DNA of 64,000 nt, from NCBI RefSeq assembly GCF_032854445.1, contig NC_088306.1, positions 2,414,373 through 2,478,372 of the forward strand. The letters run 5' to 3'. Below the pieces are notes generated by a model. It was not told the origin of the DNA and made no database searches. It saw only the letters and a list, made by a program, of their open reading frames with translations. The position numbers were made by a program, and so were the translations under genes. Shown here piece after piece: positions 23,925-33,992 of the stretch; position 1 is the first letter of the stretch; the number at the start of each line of letters is the position of its first letter. The stretch comes from Liolophura sinensis. Taxonomy: Eukaryota; Mollusca; Polyplacophora; Chitonida; Chitonidae.

Positions 23925-24800
23925 GTAGACTTATATATTCCTAACCTAACGCGGTGTTTCAATTGTCAAAAAATTGGTCACAAGTACCAGTGTGAAAATA
24001 AACTGGTTTGTTTGCAATGCAGTGGTGAAGGTCACGATGGTTTGGACTGTAGCAGCAGTCAGGTGTTACAATTTCGGTGGAGATTTCATGGTCTTCACTG
24101 AAGACTGTCCACGTTTCCTAAAGCAAAAAGAAATAATAAACTTAAAAACAATGTATCTTATCAGGATGCTCGTAAGTTCGTGTCACCCTTAATACTTTAC
24201 TGCAGACTTCGTTTGCCAATGCGGTCAAGCGAGTAGAATCAGTTGCTCCTCAAACTTCCCTGACTTGGCGAGTAGAATCAGTTGCTCCTCAAACTTCCCT
24301 GACTTGGCGAGTAGAATCAGTTGCTCCTCAAACTTCCCTGACTTGGCGAGTAGAATCAGTTGCTCCTCAAACTTCCCTGACTTGGCTCAATGGGAATGAT
24401 AAACCTACTCCTACCTTTGAACTTTCTGCTCCACCTGTGCCCTGTTTTTGTTCAACCCAGACTACTTCGATACAACAAATGAAACTAGTAAATAGCACTC
24501 GGACAAAGTAATAAACCCGAACCCAATCCCTTTAAAGATAATAATGCCAAACATAAATTCAAAACTAAGCCTCAATGTAATAATAATAATAAACTTAGGG
24601 ACCACACAGAACGTCCCTCCAAGGCCACTAGGGATCCTGTTCAACCGCTCAAAAACTGTCGATCAACGGAGGACGTTGGTCCTTCAACATTAGAGGTGGA
24701 TGTGATAGATACATCACCCGCATCAGGAAGATCTTCCCCCGATCTCCAAGGAAGGGTCGTCCTTGGCCCAAAAATAAATCTTCTGTACGTCTGCCTCAGT
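23925..24800 (+). pseudogene. LINE-A ORF1 remnant with CCHC zinc knuckles
   Basis: Gag-like RNA-binding protein. Positions 23,950-24,055 encode two zinc knuckles, CFNCQKIGHKYQC and CLQCSGEGHDGLDC. The first has three residues between H and the last C where four are usual, so it is probably impaired. Then follow a lysine-rich stretch with several stops, the 39-bp tandem repeat (24,230-24,385), and a serine/proline/acid-rich tail (STLEVDVIDTSPASGRSSPD). ORF1 proteins of this class coat the LINE RNA. The 5' end of the ORF is missing. Confidence 0.75.
24230..24385 (+). repeat. 39-bp tandem repeat, four copies, inside LINE-A ORF1
   Basis: Four almost identical head-to-tail units. In the ORF1 frame each unit encodes the 13-residue peptide RVESVAPQTSLTW. 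The unit length is a multiple of three, so the frame is kept. The start matches where the A2 copy at 60.57 kb reads SLQTSFANV, so the unit arose from normal ORF1 sequence. Confidence 0.92.
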
Positions 24801-25039
24801 AATGTTTATCTATGAGAAAATTATACAACGGAACTGTCGAGATCTTAAGGTGAATTTTATTGAACTAAGACAGCTACTTCACTTATTAAATACTTTTGCA
24901 CTTTTCCTGAAGACACCTGACAAATATAAAATAACTTTCAATAAAAAAAAATATATTATTCATTCTACAGCACTTATAGAAATGAAGAGGGGTGAGCTGG
25001 AGGCGGTAGGAAACTGTGTCAGCTTTCTAGTTAAAAGCT

Positions 25040-25335
25040 GACTTAAAAGAACAATTACCTAAACCATGCATAGTAATGGTAGATTTTCATTCCCATGACC
25101 CTCTATGGGGGGGGGGGGGGGCAGTAATAGCATAAATAATGAGGGCAAAATATTGGAAGACTCCTCATCCAAAGAGGAACCGTGTTATTCAATGATGGTT
25201 GTAATACCCATTTAGATCCGGGTAATGGAGCTTGTTCTGCTATCGATCTCACTATCACAGACTCATTACTTCTCCCTGATTTTTCTTGGAAAAGAGCGTG
25301 ATGATATTGTGGTAGTGACCATATTCCTATTACAT
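25040..25335 (+). pseudogene. LINE-A endonuclease domain remnant (A1)
   Basis: Apurinic/apyrimidinic-type endonuclease that nicks target DNA. Visible motifs are the DF-x-SH-x-PLWG block (here VDFHSHDPLWG), then after a shift AIDLTITDSLLLPDFSW and SDHIPI, the two C-terminal signatures of this domain. A run of 15 G (25,107-25,121) interrupts the sequence right after PLWG and helps shift the frame. Not functional. Confidence 0.75.
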
Positions 25336-26639
25336 ATCACTTTTACTTTTTTTAGAACGTATACGCGAGGCTTATATCACTCCAGAGACACTAAGTCGAG
25401 CAGACGATCCTACATTAAAATTTAATGAGCTTGTTTTACTAGCTGACGATAGAACTATCCCTAAGACTTCGATAAATCCAAAATCCAAAAGTAAACCCAG
25501 GTATGACTAGCTGAACTAATGCAAAGCCATTAACGACCGTAAAAAGGCCGAACAAAGTTTTAATATATGTCATAATGAATTTAACTTAAGTCCAACAGAC
25601 GATCTTGTTCGCGGAACTTTGTTCCAGACACTACGTGAAAAACACCTATGCGTACGGTCTGGAACATGGTTGAGAAACGTAAGGGCAAAGTTCAGAATTT
25701 GAAAGATGGAGATAATATATTAACTTCTCCACCTGATATAGCAATTAAACTAGCTGAAACAATTTCTAAGAAATCTTCTGACAATTAATCCGCGGAATAT
25801 CAACATATTAAAAATCAGAAAGAGAAAATTAAATTGCCCTTTTCTTTTAAAAATTGAGAAGATTATAATCGTCCTTTTAATATCGATGAACTTAAAACTG
25901 TATTAAAAAAAGAAACACTCCGTGCAGCCCAGATATTATATATTATGAGCTTCTGAATCATTTGCCATCTGAACCACTTGAGACTTTGTTGGGCTTACTT
26001 AATAATACCTGGATAACTGCTAATTTTCCACCCCCATGGAAGGAGGCGTGAATCATTCCGTTCCCAAGCCGGGTAAAGATCATATCGATCCATCATGTTA
26101 CCGACCCATCGCTCTTACCAGATGTGGCTGTAAGACTTGTTTGGTTTCTTGACACCAACAAATTACTTTCTAATAATTATACACTGTGATTGTCGGCAAG
26201 GTCTATCAACTTTAGATCACTTTCTACTGTTTGAAACCTTCGTTAGGGTTAGATAACGAACATGTGGTGTCGATATTTTTCGAGTTTGAAGAGGCTTACA
26301 TCACATAGAATTATGGTATTTTAAAAGATATCGGCCTTAAAGCTCGATTACCGATATTATGTATGTGATCGTCAGTTTAAGGTACGGGCTGGGTCTACTC
26401 TTTCTGACTCCTATGGACAGGAAATGGGTGTACCCCAGGGCAGTACTATCACCAACATTGTTTAGCATAAAAATAAATAACTTAAGGCAAAACATCTGTC
26501 ACAGATAGTTATTTAAATGTGGATGATTTCCTTATATACCACCGTGCTAAAACTATGAATAACATCCAACATTAGGTGCAGCTTTGTCTCAATAAGATCA
26601 AGAAATGGGCAGCTGAAAACAGTTTTGGATTTTCTGATG

Positions 26640-27492
26640 CCTGATGAGATGACGTGGGATTCGTTGCCATTCATTTTGGATAGCGAACGCCAGTTCTTGT
26701 CGGTTGGCTGCAAGGTGTGGCCGTTGTCGTACTCGACGATCCATGATATCCCAAAAGTGTTCTGTGGGGGGCATATCTGGGGAACTTGCGGCAAGACGTT
26801 GACGTCGTTGGCGTCCCAGGAATTTCTGCACAACTCGACATGTATGGAGTCTGGTGTTGTCATGCTGGTACAGGACACCGCGTGGCATCTGTCCAACGAA
26901 TGGCAGGACAACAGGACGTAGAATTTCATCCACGTAATGTTGAGCTGTTAGGTTTCTGTAAAAAATAACCAGTGTTGTCCGTTCGTCTCCACAAATGTCA
27001 ACCCACGCCATCACGCTGCCGCCATCAAACGGTACCACATCCTGGACGCATGATGCAGCTGTTCGTTCGCCTCTCCGACGGTAAACTCGCTGTTTGCCAT
27101 TGGCTCGGAACAGGCAGAAGAGGCTTTCATCCGTGAAAAGAACATGTTGCCAATCACGTCTCTGCCAATGGAGTACAATTCGAACCCATCGTAACCTCTG
27201 GCGACGATGTTCGGCTATCAACAACTCACCTCTGAATGGTCGATAGGCCCTAATTTCGCGATGAGAGGTTCCTCAAGTGAGGTGCGCAGGTACCCATCTT
27301 CTCTGGGCGTAGTTACCCTAGGCCTACCTGTTCTTGGCCTGTCCGATGTCTGCCCTGTCCTGTCTGTAACGTTGCATTAAGGCTGACGCAGTTACGCGAG
27401 AGCCGCCGAAGGTCCTTGCAATGTGGCATGGGAGGCTTCCGTGGTACAATACCCAGGGCCCTCTCGCGTTGTTCTGGGGTCAATCGAGGCAT
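26640..27492 (-). pseudogene. Tc1-like transposase (DDE), broken
   Basis: Cut-and-paste transposase. Start ATG at 27,492 with the typical opening MPRLTPEQRERALG. The paired-type DNA-binding region then shifts frame (RTFGGSRVTASALMQRYRQ is in another frame) and hits a stop. From 27,224 a single frame of about 195 residues holds the catalytic core. The three acids are visible: D in LFTDESLF, D in LYQHDNTRLHT, E in PPTEHFWD. Only 32 residues separate the second D and the E, where Tc1 elements have 34; two residues are missing just before SSPD. The last 20 to 30 residues are lost at the truncation. Confidence 0.85.
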
Positions 27493-27765
27493 TACTTCGG
27501 TGGTTTTCAGTCAGTGTGCAAGTCCAGCACACGGTGTGTAACGTTTTCAATACACTTATTACATGTGCAGTTGCAGCCATCCATGGGTAACGTGATTTTT
27601 CAACCTTCTTCGTGATCTCAAACCAAATTCGTGTGGCGTATATGGACGCTTGTCGCACATGGGAATATGCTTCGCACAATGTTTTCCTACAATAATTTCG
27701 TATTAATTTGCTGAAATGGCTGATTAAATTTACCTCACGGAGTTTTTTTGGCCGTCAGTTTAGTT
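26640..27765 (-). mobile_element. Tc1-like DNA transposon, 3'-truncated, inserted in LINE-A
   Basis: Minus-strand element lying between the two halves of the LINE-A RT. The upstream end (about 27,765) carries the AAACTGACGGCCAAAAAAAC sequence expected of a terminal repeat, but no matching inverted sequence is seen at the 26,640 end, where the transposase reading frame runs straight into LINE sequence. The element has therefore lost its 3' end. Confidence 0.8.
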
Positions 27766-28239
27766 TTCTAATAAACGGAAATTTCATCTTGATCCAGATC
27801 TAAAATTTTGTGGTAAACATTAAAATTGTTGGAGAAACTAAATTTTTAGGTATAATTTTTGATAGTAAGGTATTTTTTATAACTCATACAAAAATAAAGC
27901 TATAAATTCGACTTTGGGTCCATTATTTATGGTTCCGCTAAGAAGTCGTATATTAAAATGTTGAATCCTGTTCATCACCAAGGTTTGAGACTGCTTTTAG
28001 AACCACGCCAGTAGAGAGTTTATACGTAGGAGCTAAAGAACCTTGTTTATCATCAAGGGCCTTCTTCATATAACAAACTTTTCAAAATCGGCCTTCAAAG
28101 CTTAAAGCTTTGTAAGTGTCCTAACGAGATCGCTTCGTTTAGTCTTTGGTATACGGGACCAAATTGTGGAAGCCGACATCAAGGTAGAGGAAATAGCTTC
28201 TGTGACTTTTCCGTAGTCTCCTCTCTGGCTTCATTCACA

Positions 28240-28460
28240 ACCTATATTAACATTTGATTTACGTAAGCATAAGAAATCCAATACAAATCCCCATAAAATT
28301 CAGCGGCTGTCTTGAAAATGCGGGTATTTTCGTCTTCGTCTTTCATCCTGCTCGATCTTCTCTGTCGAGGGTATACTCTTGACCTTATCATTTGCTTCTT
28401 CTGGGCGTTGCCATAGGGCGATGATATGTAGTGGCTCGCTCTCTTGCCTTCTGGCAAAAT
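28240..28460 (-). other. Foreign segment inside LINE-A 3' half
   Basis: A minus-strand open frame of 71 codons rich in R, K and S (YPRQRRSSRMKDEDENTRIF, then KTAAEFYGDLYW) lies between the LINE-A post-RT region and its RNase H remnant. The KTAAEFYGDLY phrase resembles the linker ahead of the RT in some other LINEs, so this may be a fragment of a different retroelement. The identity is uncertain. Confidence 0.35.
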
Positions 28461-28518
28461 AAGGAATAATACATTTAAAAATCAGCTAATATTTCAAATT
28501 TTAAGCTGACAGAGAAAA

Positions 28519-28955
28519 TTGATTAAATCAGGCAAAGATATTTTATTCTGTTGGATACCAAGTCATATTGGTATCCATGGAAACACTGTCGTGGAAGAGG
28601 GGGCTAAGATTTCCCTAAATATACCTATATCCACAATAAAAATACCGTACACGGATTTTAGGTCTAATGTTCTTAAATATATGTCGCCTTTGGCAGGGTG
28701 AATGGGTATTACAGGTCTATAATAAACTGCACGCTAATCAACCTGTCATTGGCTATAATTCTTATATTTATTGTATGTCTCGGAGAGATCAAATAGTTTT
28801 AACGAGGTGCCTTGTTGGGCATTCTCATTTAACTAACAATTATATTCTCGATGGAAGATGTGCTCCCGGGTGTGTAGGATGTGATGCTCAGTACGGCGTC
28901 ACACATATCCTTGTTAACTGTGTGCTCACGCTCGGCAAAGATTCTGTACAGTGAA
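28519..28955 (+). pseudogene. LINE-A RNase H and C-terminal remnant
   Basis: The segment FCWIPSHIGIHGN matches the last conserved RNase H motif of I-type LINEs. It is followed by the C-terminal zinc-binding-like region (SRRDQIVLTRCLVGHSHLT, then CAPGCVGCDAQYGVTHILVN), collinear with the A3 copy at 62.4-62.5 kb. One frameshift lies near 28,690. Confidence 0.8.
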
Positions 28956-29351
28956 CACTATATGCGATTTGTTCGACAGCATTGCTGGCGATGCTGTCGT
29001 TAAGTATGTAAAGGCCATTGGCCCATTTCATAAAATATAGGTCCTTTACACACACACACATATATACAATTTACACATATACGATTTTCTACGTAAGAGT
29101 ACCGTGGTTTTCAAGTTTTAACTAAGGCTTGGCGCGTTTTTTTAAACATGTTTTTATTTGTTTCATTTTTGATGTTTTCGTTCTATCGAAAACCATTTAC
29201 TGGATCTTGTTTCGAACTTGTTCTCGCCACGATATGGCTGGAAAATTGCCAATGTGGCGGCGGGCCACAATCATTCATTCATTCATTCCAATGGGACAAA
29301 GTGGATTTATACACGACCATGCAGACTATATGTTTTGATTAGCCGTGATTA

Positions 29352-29450
29352 ATGTAATTCAGACGTACGGTACAGTGAGATAAACCAGAGCGAATACACT
29401 GTGATAGCTGGTAAATTTTCCCACGTAACCGGTGAAACACGACTACAATC
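29352..29450 (+). mobile_element. TIR element, terminal-repeat fragment
   Basis: TTCAGACGTACGGTACAGTG, CACTGTGATAGCTGGTAAAT and CCACGTAACCGGTGAAACAC, a solo terminal repeat about 350 bases from the 3' end of the PLE at 29.79 kb. Confidence 0.7.
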
Positions 29451-30146
29451 CCTTACAAACATTTAATACATGGCCTTAGTAATCTAATTGTTCTGATGTT
29501 TCAAAGACAGGCCCATCATTTCATAGATGTTGGGGCCCAAAGACATTTTATTTTCGAATCCCTTTTCAGGTAAGTACTCTTCGGATGTTGCGCAATTTGT
29601 AGACTTATTTGAGTTTATGATTAATATCTTCGTAAAATTCAGCAACGCAGTATATTTAGAACATGTATAGGTGGGCTCTAACAGCAGCCCCCTATTAGCA
29701 GACATCCACTTATTAACAGTTGAACACGACTGTATGCAAAATTTGGTGGAATACAATGAATTTCATGAGAACAGTTCCTTGACATTCACCAACTGTTACA
29801 CCTTCCGGTAGCGAAAAATCTCTACAGATATAAGCGTCATGTCTGACATTAGTATACCATTCGTAGTCCGTAAAGGGCGTTCCAAGTCGATGATCGCAAG
29901 ATACACTTCCAAAACAACGTTTAACACTAACTTCCAAAGACAGAGGTATGTAAGAATTTCTACAACTAGGAAATAAAGCCGATAACACACAAGAGAGAAG
30001 CGGTCATCAGTTTTCAATGATGACGGGCAGACAGTGGATATTCCAGGCATGAATTCCATATCAAAGTTCAAATTTCTAGTCCATGGCCGAGTTCCAGGTC
30101 AAGTAACAATTAAACAAGGTATCCCAGTCGCGTTATGATTGCAACT

Positions 30147-30202
30147 GTTCATTTATTTATTTATTTGATTGATGTTTTACGCCGTACTCAAGAATATGCA
30201 GC
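30147..30202 (-). mobile_element. SINE 3'-end fragment inside PLE tail
   Basis: TTTATTTATTTGATTGATGT, TTTACGCCGTACTCAAGAAT: a 3'-terminal piece only, flanked by the duplicated word CTGTTCAT on both sides, which may be a target-site duplication. Confidence 0.8.
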
Positions 30203-30389
30203 TGTTCATAAAGGCATCATGCAGATGTAAAGAGTATGGCTTTCTTTACGGCCCCTAGCCAGAGTTTAAGCGGTATTACATACAGTTCGAAAATGAAGAG
30301 CGTTACAGACCTTAACCGAACAAATTGTGATTCAAAGGTAACAACAGGTTTTCGTCTTTCCCGTTAATATGTAAGGATCTCACACTACA

Positions 30390-30545
30390 AGAGGCGCCAT
30401 CTATGATGTTACACATGACATGCTAGTCTGTGTAAAAGCTGTCTACAAGATAGACGGTTACACTTGGCAACGAACGCCATCTATGTTGTTCAATACCATG
30501 TACGCGATAGATATATACATAAGGATAACAGCGCCGTCTATGTGG
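30390..30545 (-). promoter_or_regulatory. AGATGGCGC-type motif cluster in PLE 3' region (minus copy)
   Basis: Three related words on the minus strand: CATAGATGGCGCC (about 30,394), CATAGATGGCG (about 30,476) and CATAGACGGCGC (about 30,534). See the equivalent arrays at 43.93 and 46.01 kb. The resemblance to the vertebrate CTCF core is by eye only. Confidence 0.4.
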
Positions 30546-30614
30546 TTAATCACAATACAGACCGAGAGAGATTCTGAACGCTCTGTCCATACCTGCCAAT
30601 GTGTGTAAAAAATT

Positions 30615-32135
30615 TTACGCATTGTAAAATTTGAGAAATTTGGAATGAACGCGTTTGATGGAGTATCCTTGACAAACTAGTTTTTGAACTAACAACTTGT
30701 GGCGCAGATCAAAGTCATCACAATTTACGCAAAACCTGACAAATGCTAGCTTTAAAAATATTACTTTTAAGTAATTTCTGCATATAGTCGTATTCATACG
30801 AAAACAGGTAAAAGTCTGCCAAAAGAGGCGCACAATTGGTACCCACTGGAATACCTACGCACTGTTGGTAAATGGTATCAGCGAATTTGACATGTTATTA
30901 ATGAGAAATTCCAGTAATTCAATAAATAATGTAACATCCCATGAGTGGTAACCTGTATAAAAAGTAGAACTAAAGAAAGCCTCATTACTTCTGACGTTAA
31001 TGTAACGGTGACCTCTTTTAATAAATACCTAGACAATTAACGACGATATTCTTTCAATAAGATCTTTGTGAGGAATTGTAGTATAGAGAGTAGAGTAATC
31101 CCATGTGGATACGTCTTTTTACGGTATATGCATATGAGCGTCAAGTCCTTCTGTAAGATCTTTGTGAGGAATTGTAGTATATAGAGTAGAGAAATCCCAT
31201 GTGGATACGTCTTTTTACGGTACATGCATATTAACATCAACTTCTTCCTCAAGACGTTTGGAGTTGTTAAGAATCAACATGCAGTTGACACCTGATTTTT
31301 TCGGTATGGCACAACAATACTTATTCCAGAATGACTTTACTTCTTGTAACGCTCTCGTAAGTAGGGTTGACAAGAGTTTGGTGGTTCACCTTTCTTGAAC
31401 CCGTAATAAATCGAGCCTTTTATGGGGATTTATGCATTTTAGGAATCCAGTAAAACTGTGGTATTTCTGTATGACGAGTAGGTATATTTACGCGCCTTTC
31501 TTTAAGAAAGGTTTTGTGTTTATTAAACAGTTCCTCCAGAGTACATGTTGTAGCAAAATAGGCCTACGTGAATGTTGTTGTAGATGTACATAGCTCTTGA
31601 ACAAGAATTTGATAATAATAATTCTTGCAAATACAGATGGCATTGTTATGAGCCTTGTCTGCTACAGTGATGACAAATTCACTATGAAGGTCAGCGAGTG
31701 TTTCTTGCACAGTGGGATCCTTCAGAGCCTGTTTAACTTTAGGTAGAGCATCAATGCCTGTACGGTATATAGCTAAACTAACCTTCTTTTTGACAACCTC
31801 AAGCCAGTCATTAAGTACCTAAAAAACCACTTTCTCCCTTTCTGACCATTTTTTAACATATTCCTCAAGTGCGGAGATGATATTTTTTGTTAGATCGAAT
31901 GTTGACATTTTTCTCTATACTTAGGACCTCTCACAAAGAGATTCCTTAGATCATGATTCTTAACAGTATTAAGGTCACCAGTCACGACATGTTTACATTT
32001 GTCGTAGGTAAAAACTGAGGATTCACAATCAGTTATAGCCACCAGAAGTATGCGTCGCCAAATCGAACTCCTTGATGGCCTGGGAATAATTGAAAATTTT
32101 GGAAGCGACAGGCTTTGTATAAAGTAATTAGGCAC
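30615..32135 (-). pseudogene. PLE reverse transcriptase, broken (minus copy)
   Basis: RNA-dependent DNA polymerase of the PLE family. In order: CKHVVTGDLNTVKNHDLRN and a GPKYRE phrase (32,000-31,900), KVSLAIYRTGIDALPKVKQA and DLHSEFVITVADKA (31,800-31,650), IPQFYWIPKMHKSP (31,470-31,430), a duplicated segment (31,242-31,060), a G-x-P-x-GTNCAPLLADFYLFSY equivalent in another frame (30,850-30,790), then the thumb FCVNCDDFDLRHKLLVQK and YSIKRVHSKFLKFY. The part that should carry the YxDD catalytic motif is deleted between the motif B region and the thumb. Several stops and frameshifts. Confidence 0.8.
31060..31242 (-). repeat. Tandem 99-bp duplication inside PLE RT
   Basis: Two near-identical copies (31,060-31,143 and 31,159-31,242) each containing GATCTTTGTGAGGAATTGTA, ATCCCATGTGGATACGTC and CTTTTTACGGTA. 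The offset is 99 bases, so 33 codons are repeated without shifting the frame. Confidence 0.9.
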
Positions 32136-33992
32136 AGCACTACGAACATCAGGTTCATTAAAGATGCGTGGTAGGTTAACTAAATCAAGGCCACTGTCTA
32201 AATATTTTATCTTCAGAAAGAGTCGATCGTGTTGAGTTACCTTCTTGAGTTACAGGATGATACAATCGGAAATACGATATGTCTTGACACAGACGTAGAA
32301 GGTGAGGCGGAACATTCAGATATTCTCAATCGCGTCAATAAATCAAAATGATAACACTGAATCGTTTCTACTGCGCATCAGGAATTTTGAAGTTGAGGGT
32401 TGTGTCATGTGGTGAAGTGATGCCAATTCATTGAGGAAGGCGGTTTTTACAATGAAATTCTGAGAAGGGGTTCATTGACTAACAAAGGCACTACCCTCGT
32501 CTTTACAACTGCCCTGCGCATCGTGTGCATCTTTTGAACATATTCCAGAATGTAGGACACTTTCAGGAGTTTTGTTATGGATCCTAGTCAACATAACGCT
32601 ATCTACTCACATGTATTTGTTACCATTCACCGTGTTATTTTTGAAAATGTGTTCAGGAAACACTTACAAATCAAAACACATCAAGTTATGGTACGAGAAA
32701 ACTTACCTAACCAAACACACACTTCGATAACATACATGTAAATATCACATTAAGTCCAGAATATACTGCATGAGCACGGGTAGGTAAATGGATTAGTGTT
32801 AGTTCCCTATCAGTTTATTTATGAGCGAAGTTCAAGAGTGTAAGGCCGTATTAGAATTAAAGCACATGTCAGAAGTTTACGTGAGCACGTGTCAACAGAG
32901 CCGCTTCTCGTCACGCTGTGTAAACTTTACTTCCATTATGGCGTCATGCAATATGGTGGAACATCCGGTTACGTAATCGGAAAACAGTCTATAGGGGCCT
33001 ACATGACTCCATAACAGCGCATACGCCGATTTGTACGTTCGCTTTACATTAAAGTGATCGTAAAGAGCAGCATGCAGTAGGGGAGAGTGGGGTAAGTTGT
33101 GACATTTTTCACTTGTACTGACTTGGGCTCAAAGACAGTTTAATATATTCATCATAATATCTATGCCACATTAAAGTGCGATCAGTGGTGCATATTTGAA
33201 AAGGAGTATTCGCTTTGTGGGAACACTGTTGACATGTGCAACCGGCACATCTTACCCCACCTTTGGGGTAACTTGATCCATGGCGTGGGGCAAGTTGTGC
33301 CATATCAAAGAAAACTGAGATAAAGAAAACAAATGTTCCATATTAATTCATGTTTATTGACACACACATGTTCTAGCAGCTTATGTATTTACTTAACGGG
33401 AAAACAAATTCTTACCGGAAGTTGCCCTTATCTTTTCCTTATTATGGAAAACAGAATCCAAAATCATACAAGCAGTGTTAATGTGTTAGCAAAATTTACA
33501 GACTCCCATTTCCTTAAGTTGCAAGCAAACTGAAGTGGGCATGATAGCCGCGCAGAACCGCCTAGTTCTGATATTTGGAGCTAAGAAAGCAAGCTTCATC
33601 CATCTCTTTTGATACAAAATACAGCTGCGTCGGAGTTGACACGGCCGGAAAGTTTCTAGAGCAAGATTCCTTCAACTTTTCCCCATGAATGACATCAACC
33701 CTGGCTGTGAAATGTAGAATATGTGACCTTCCCTGCACCTTTCACGATGAGAAAATCTACCTCTATTTATTTCTGTGTGGTTCTGACATATCAACGTCAA
33801 CTCAAAATGAGAATAACACTGATTCGGATGAAATATCCGAAATTTCTGGAAAGTTCACTTTGCTCTGAAAAAGTGATTTCTAGGGTTTTGCAGTTGTTAG
33901 TTTTGTGCTTTTAGCTTTGGTTGCTACTGCGGATCGAGTGTCTGTGAGAATTACTGTGATGCTTTTTTCCGTGAAGAGGTCTTCTTTCTTGC

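Larger units (their letters stand above)
25850..28080 (+). pseudogene. LINE-A reverse transcriptase remnant, split by a Tc1-like insertion
   Basis: Reads through several frames: FNIDELKTVLKK (thumb-proximal linker), the PLEAW-type HPHGRRREIIPFPS block, YRPIALT-like TDPSLLP, then DSYGQEMGVPQGSTITNIV (motif B region) and a decayed YxDD region near 26,510. The frame resumes at 27,775 with KRKFHLDPDLKFCG and FLGIIFDSKV, the post-palm region, and TTPVESLYVGAKEP. Comparison with the A3 copy on the other strand shows what is missing. It is inactive. Confidence 0.8.
23890..29290 (+). mobile_element. LINE-A copy A1 (I/Nimb-like non-LTR retrotransposon), decayed
   Basis: Order along the element: ORF1 zinc knuckles, ORF1 acidic tail, apurinic-type endonuclease, reverse transcriptase, RNase H remnant, 3' UTR ending in a CATTCATTCATTCATTCC tail (29,272-29,290). 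An RNase H segment after the RT fits the I/Nimb group better than Jockey proper; that is family knowledge, not something measured here. The copy is 5'-truncated, full of stops and frameshifts, and hosts a Tc1-like transposon at 26.64-27.77 kb plus an unexplained piece at 28.24-28.46 kb. The 3' UTR phrase CGCCACGATATGGCTG recurs in the minus copy at 62.1 kb, confirming one family. Confidence 0.85.
29790..32480 (-). mobile_element. PLE copy, the longest in the window
   Basis: Read from 32,480 down to 29,790: N-terminal region of the RT protein, fingers, part of the palm, thumb, a 3' region with AGATGGCGC-type motifs (30,390-30,545) and the conserved GGATCTTGCGATTATCGAC-type tail. It carries one 57-base SINE fragment (30,147-30,202), an internal 99-bp duplication and a deletion of the catalytic palm. 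I saw no GIY-YIG endonuclease domain on either side of the RT, although canonical animal Penelope elements have one at the C-terminus. The assignment to Penelope-like elements rests on the G-x-PMG motif B and the fused single-RT layout. Confidence 0.75.

Noticed and set aside
24230-24385. Possible CRISPR-like array
   Set aside because: The units are contiguous with no spacers, lie in frame within a LINE ORF, and the sequence is from a eukaryote.
29042-29065. CACACACACACA microsatellite as an independent feature
   Set aside because: Short and part of the LINE-A 3' UTR.
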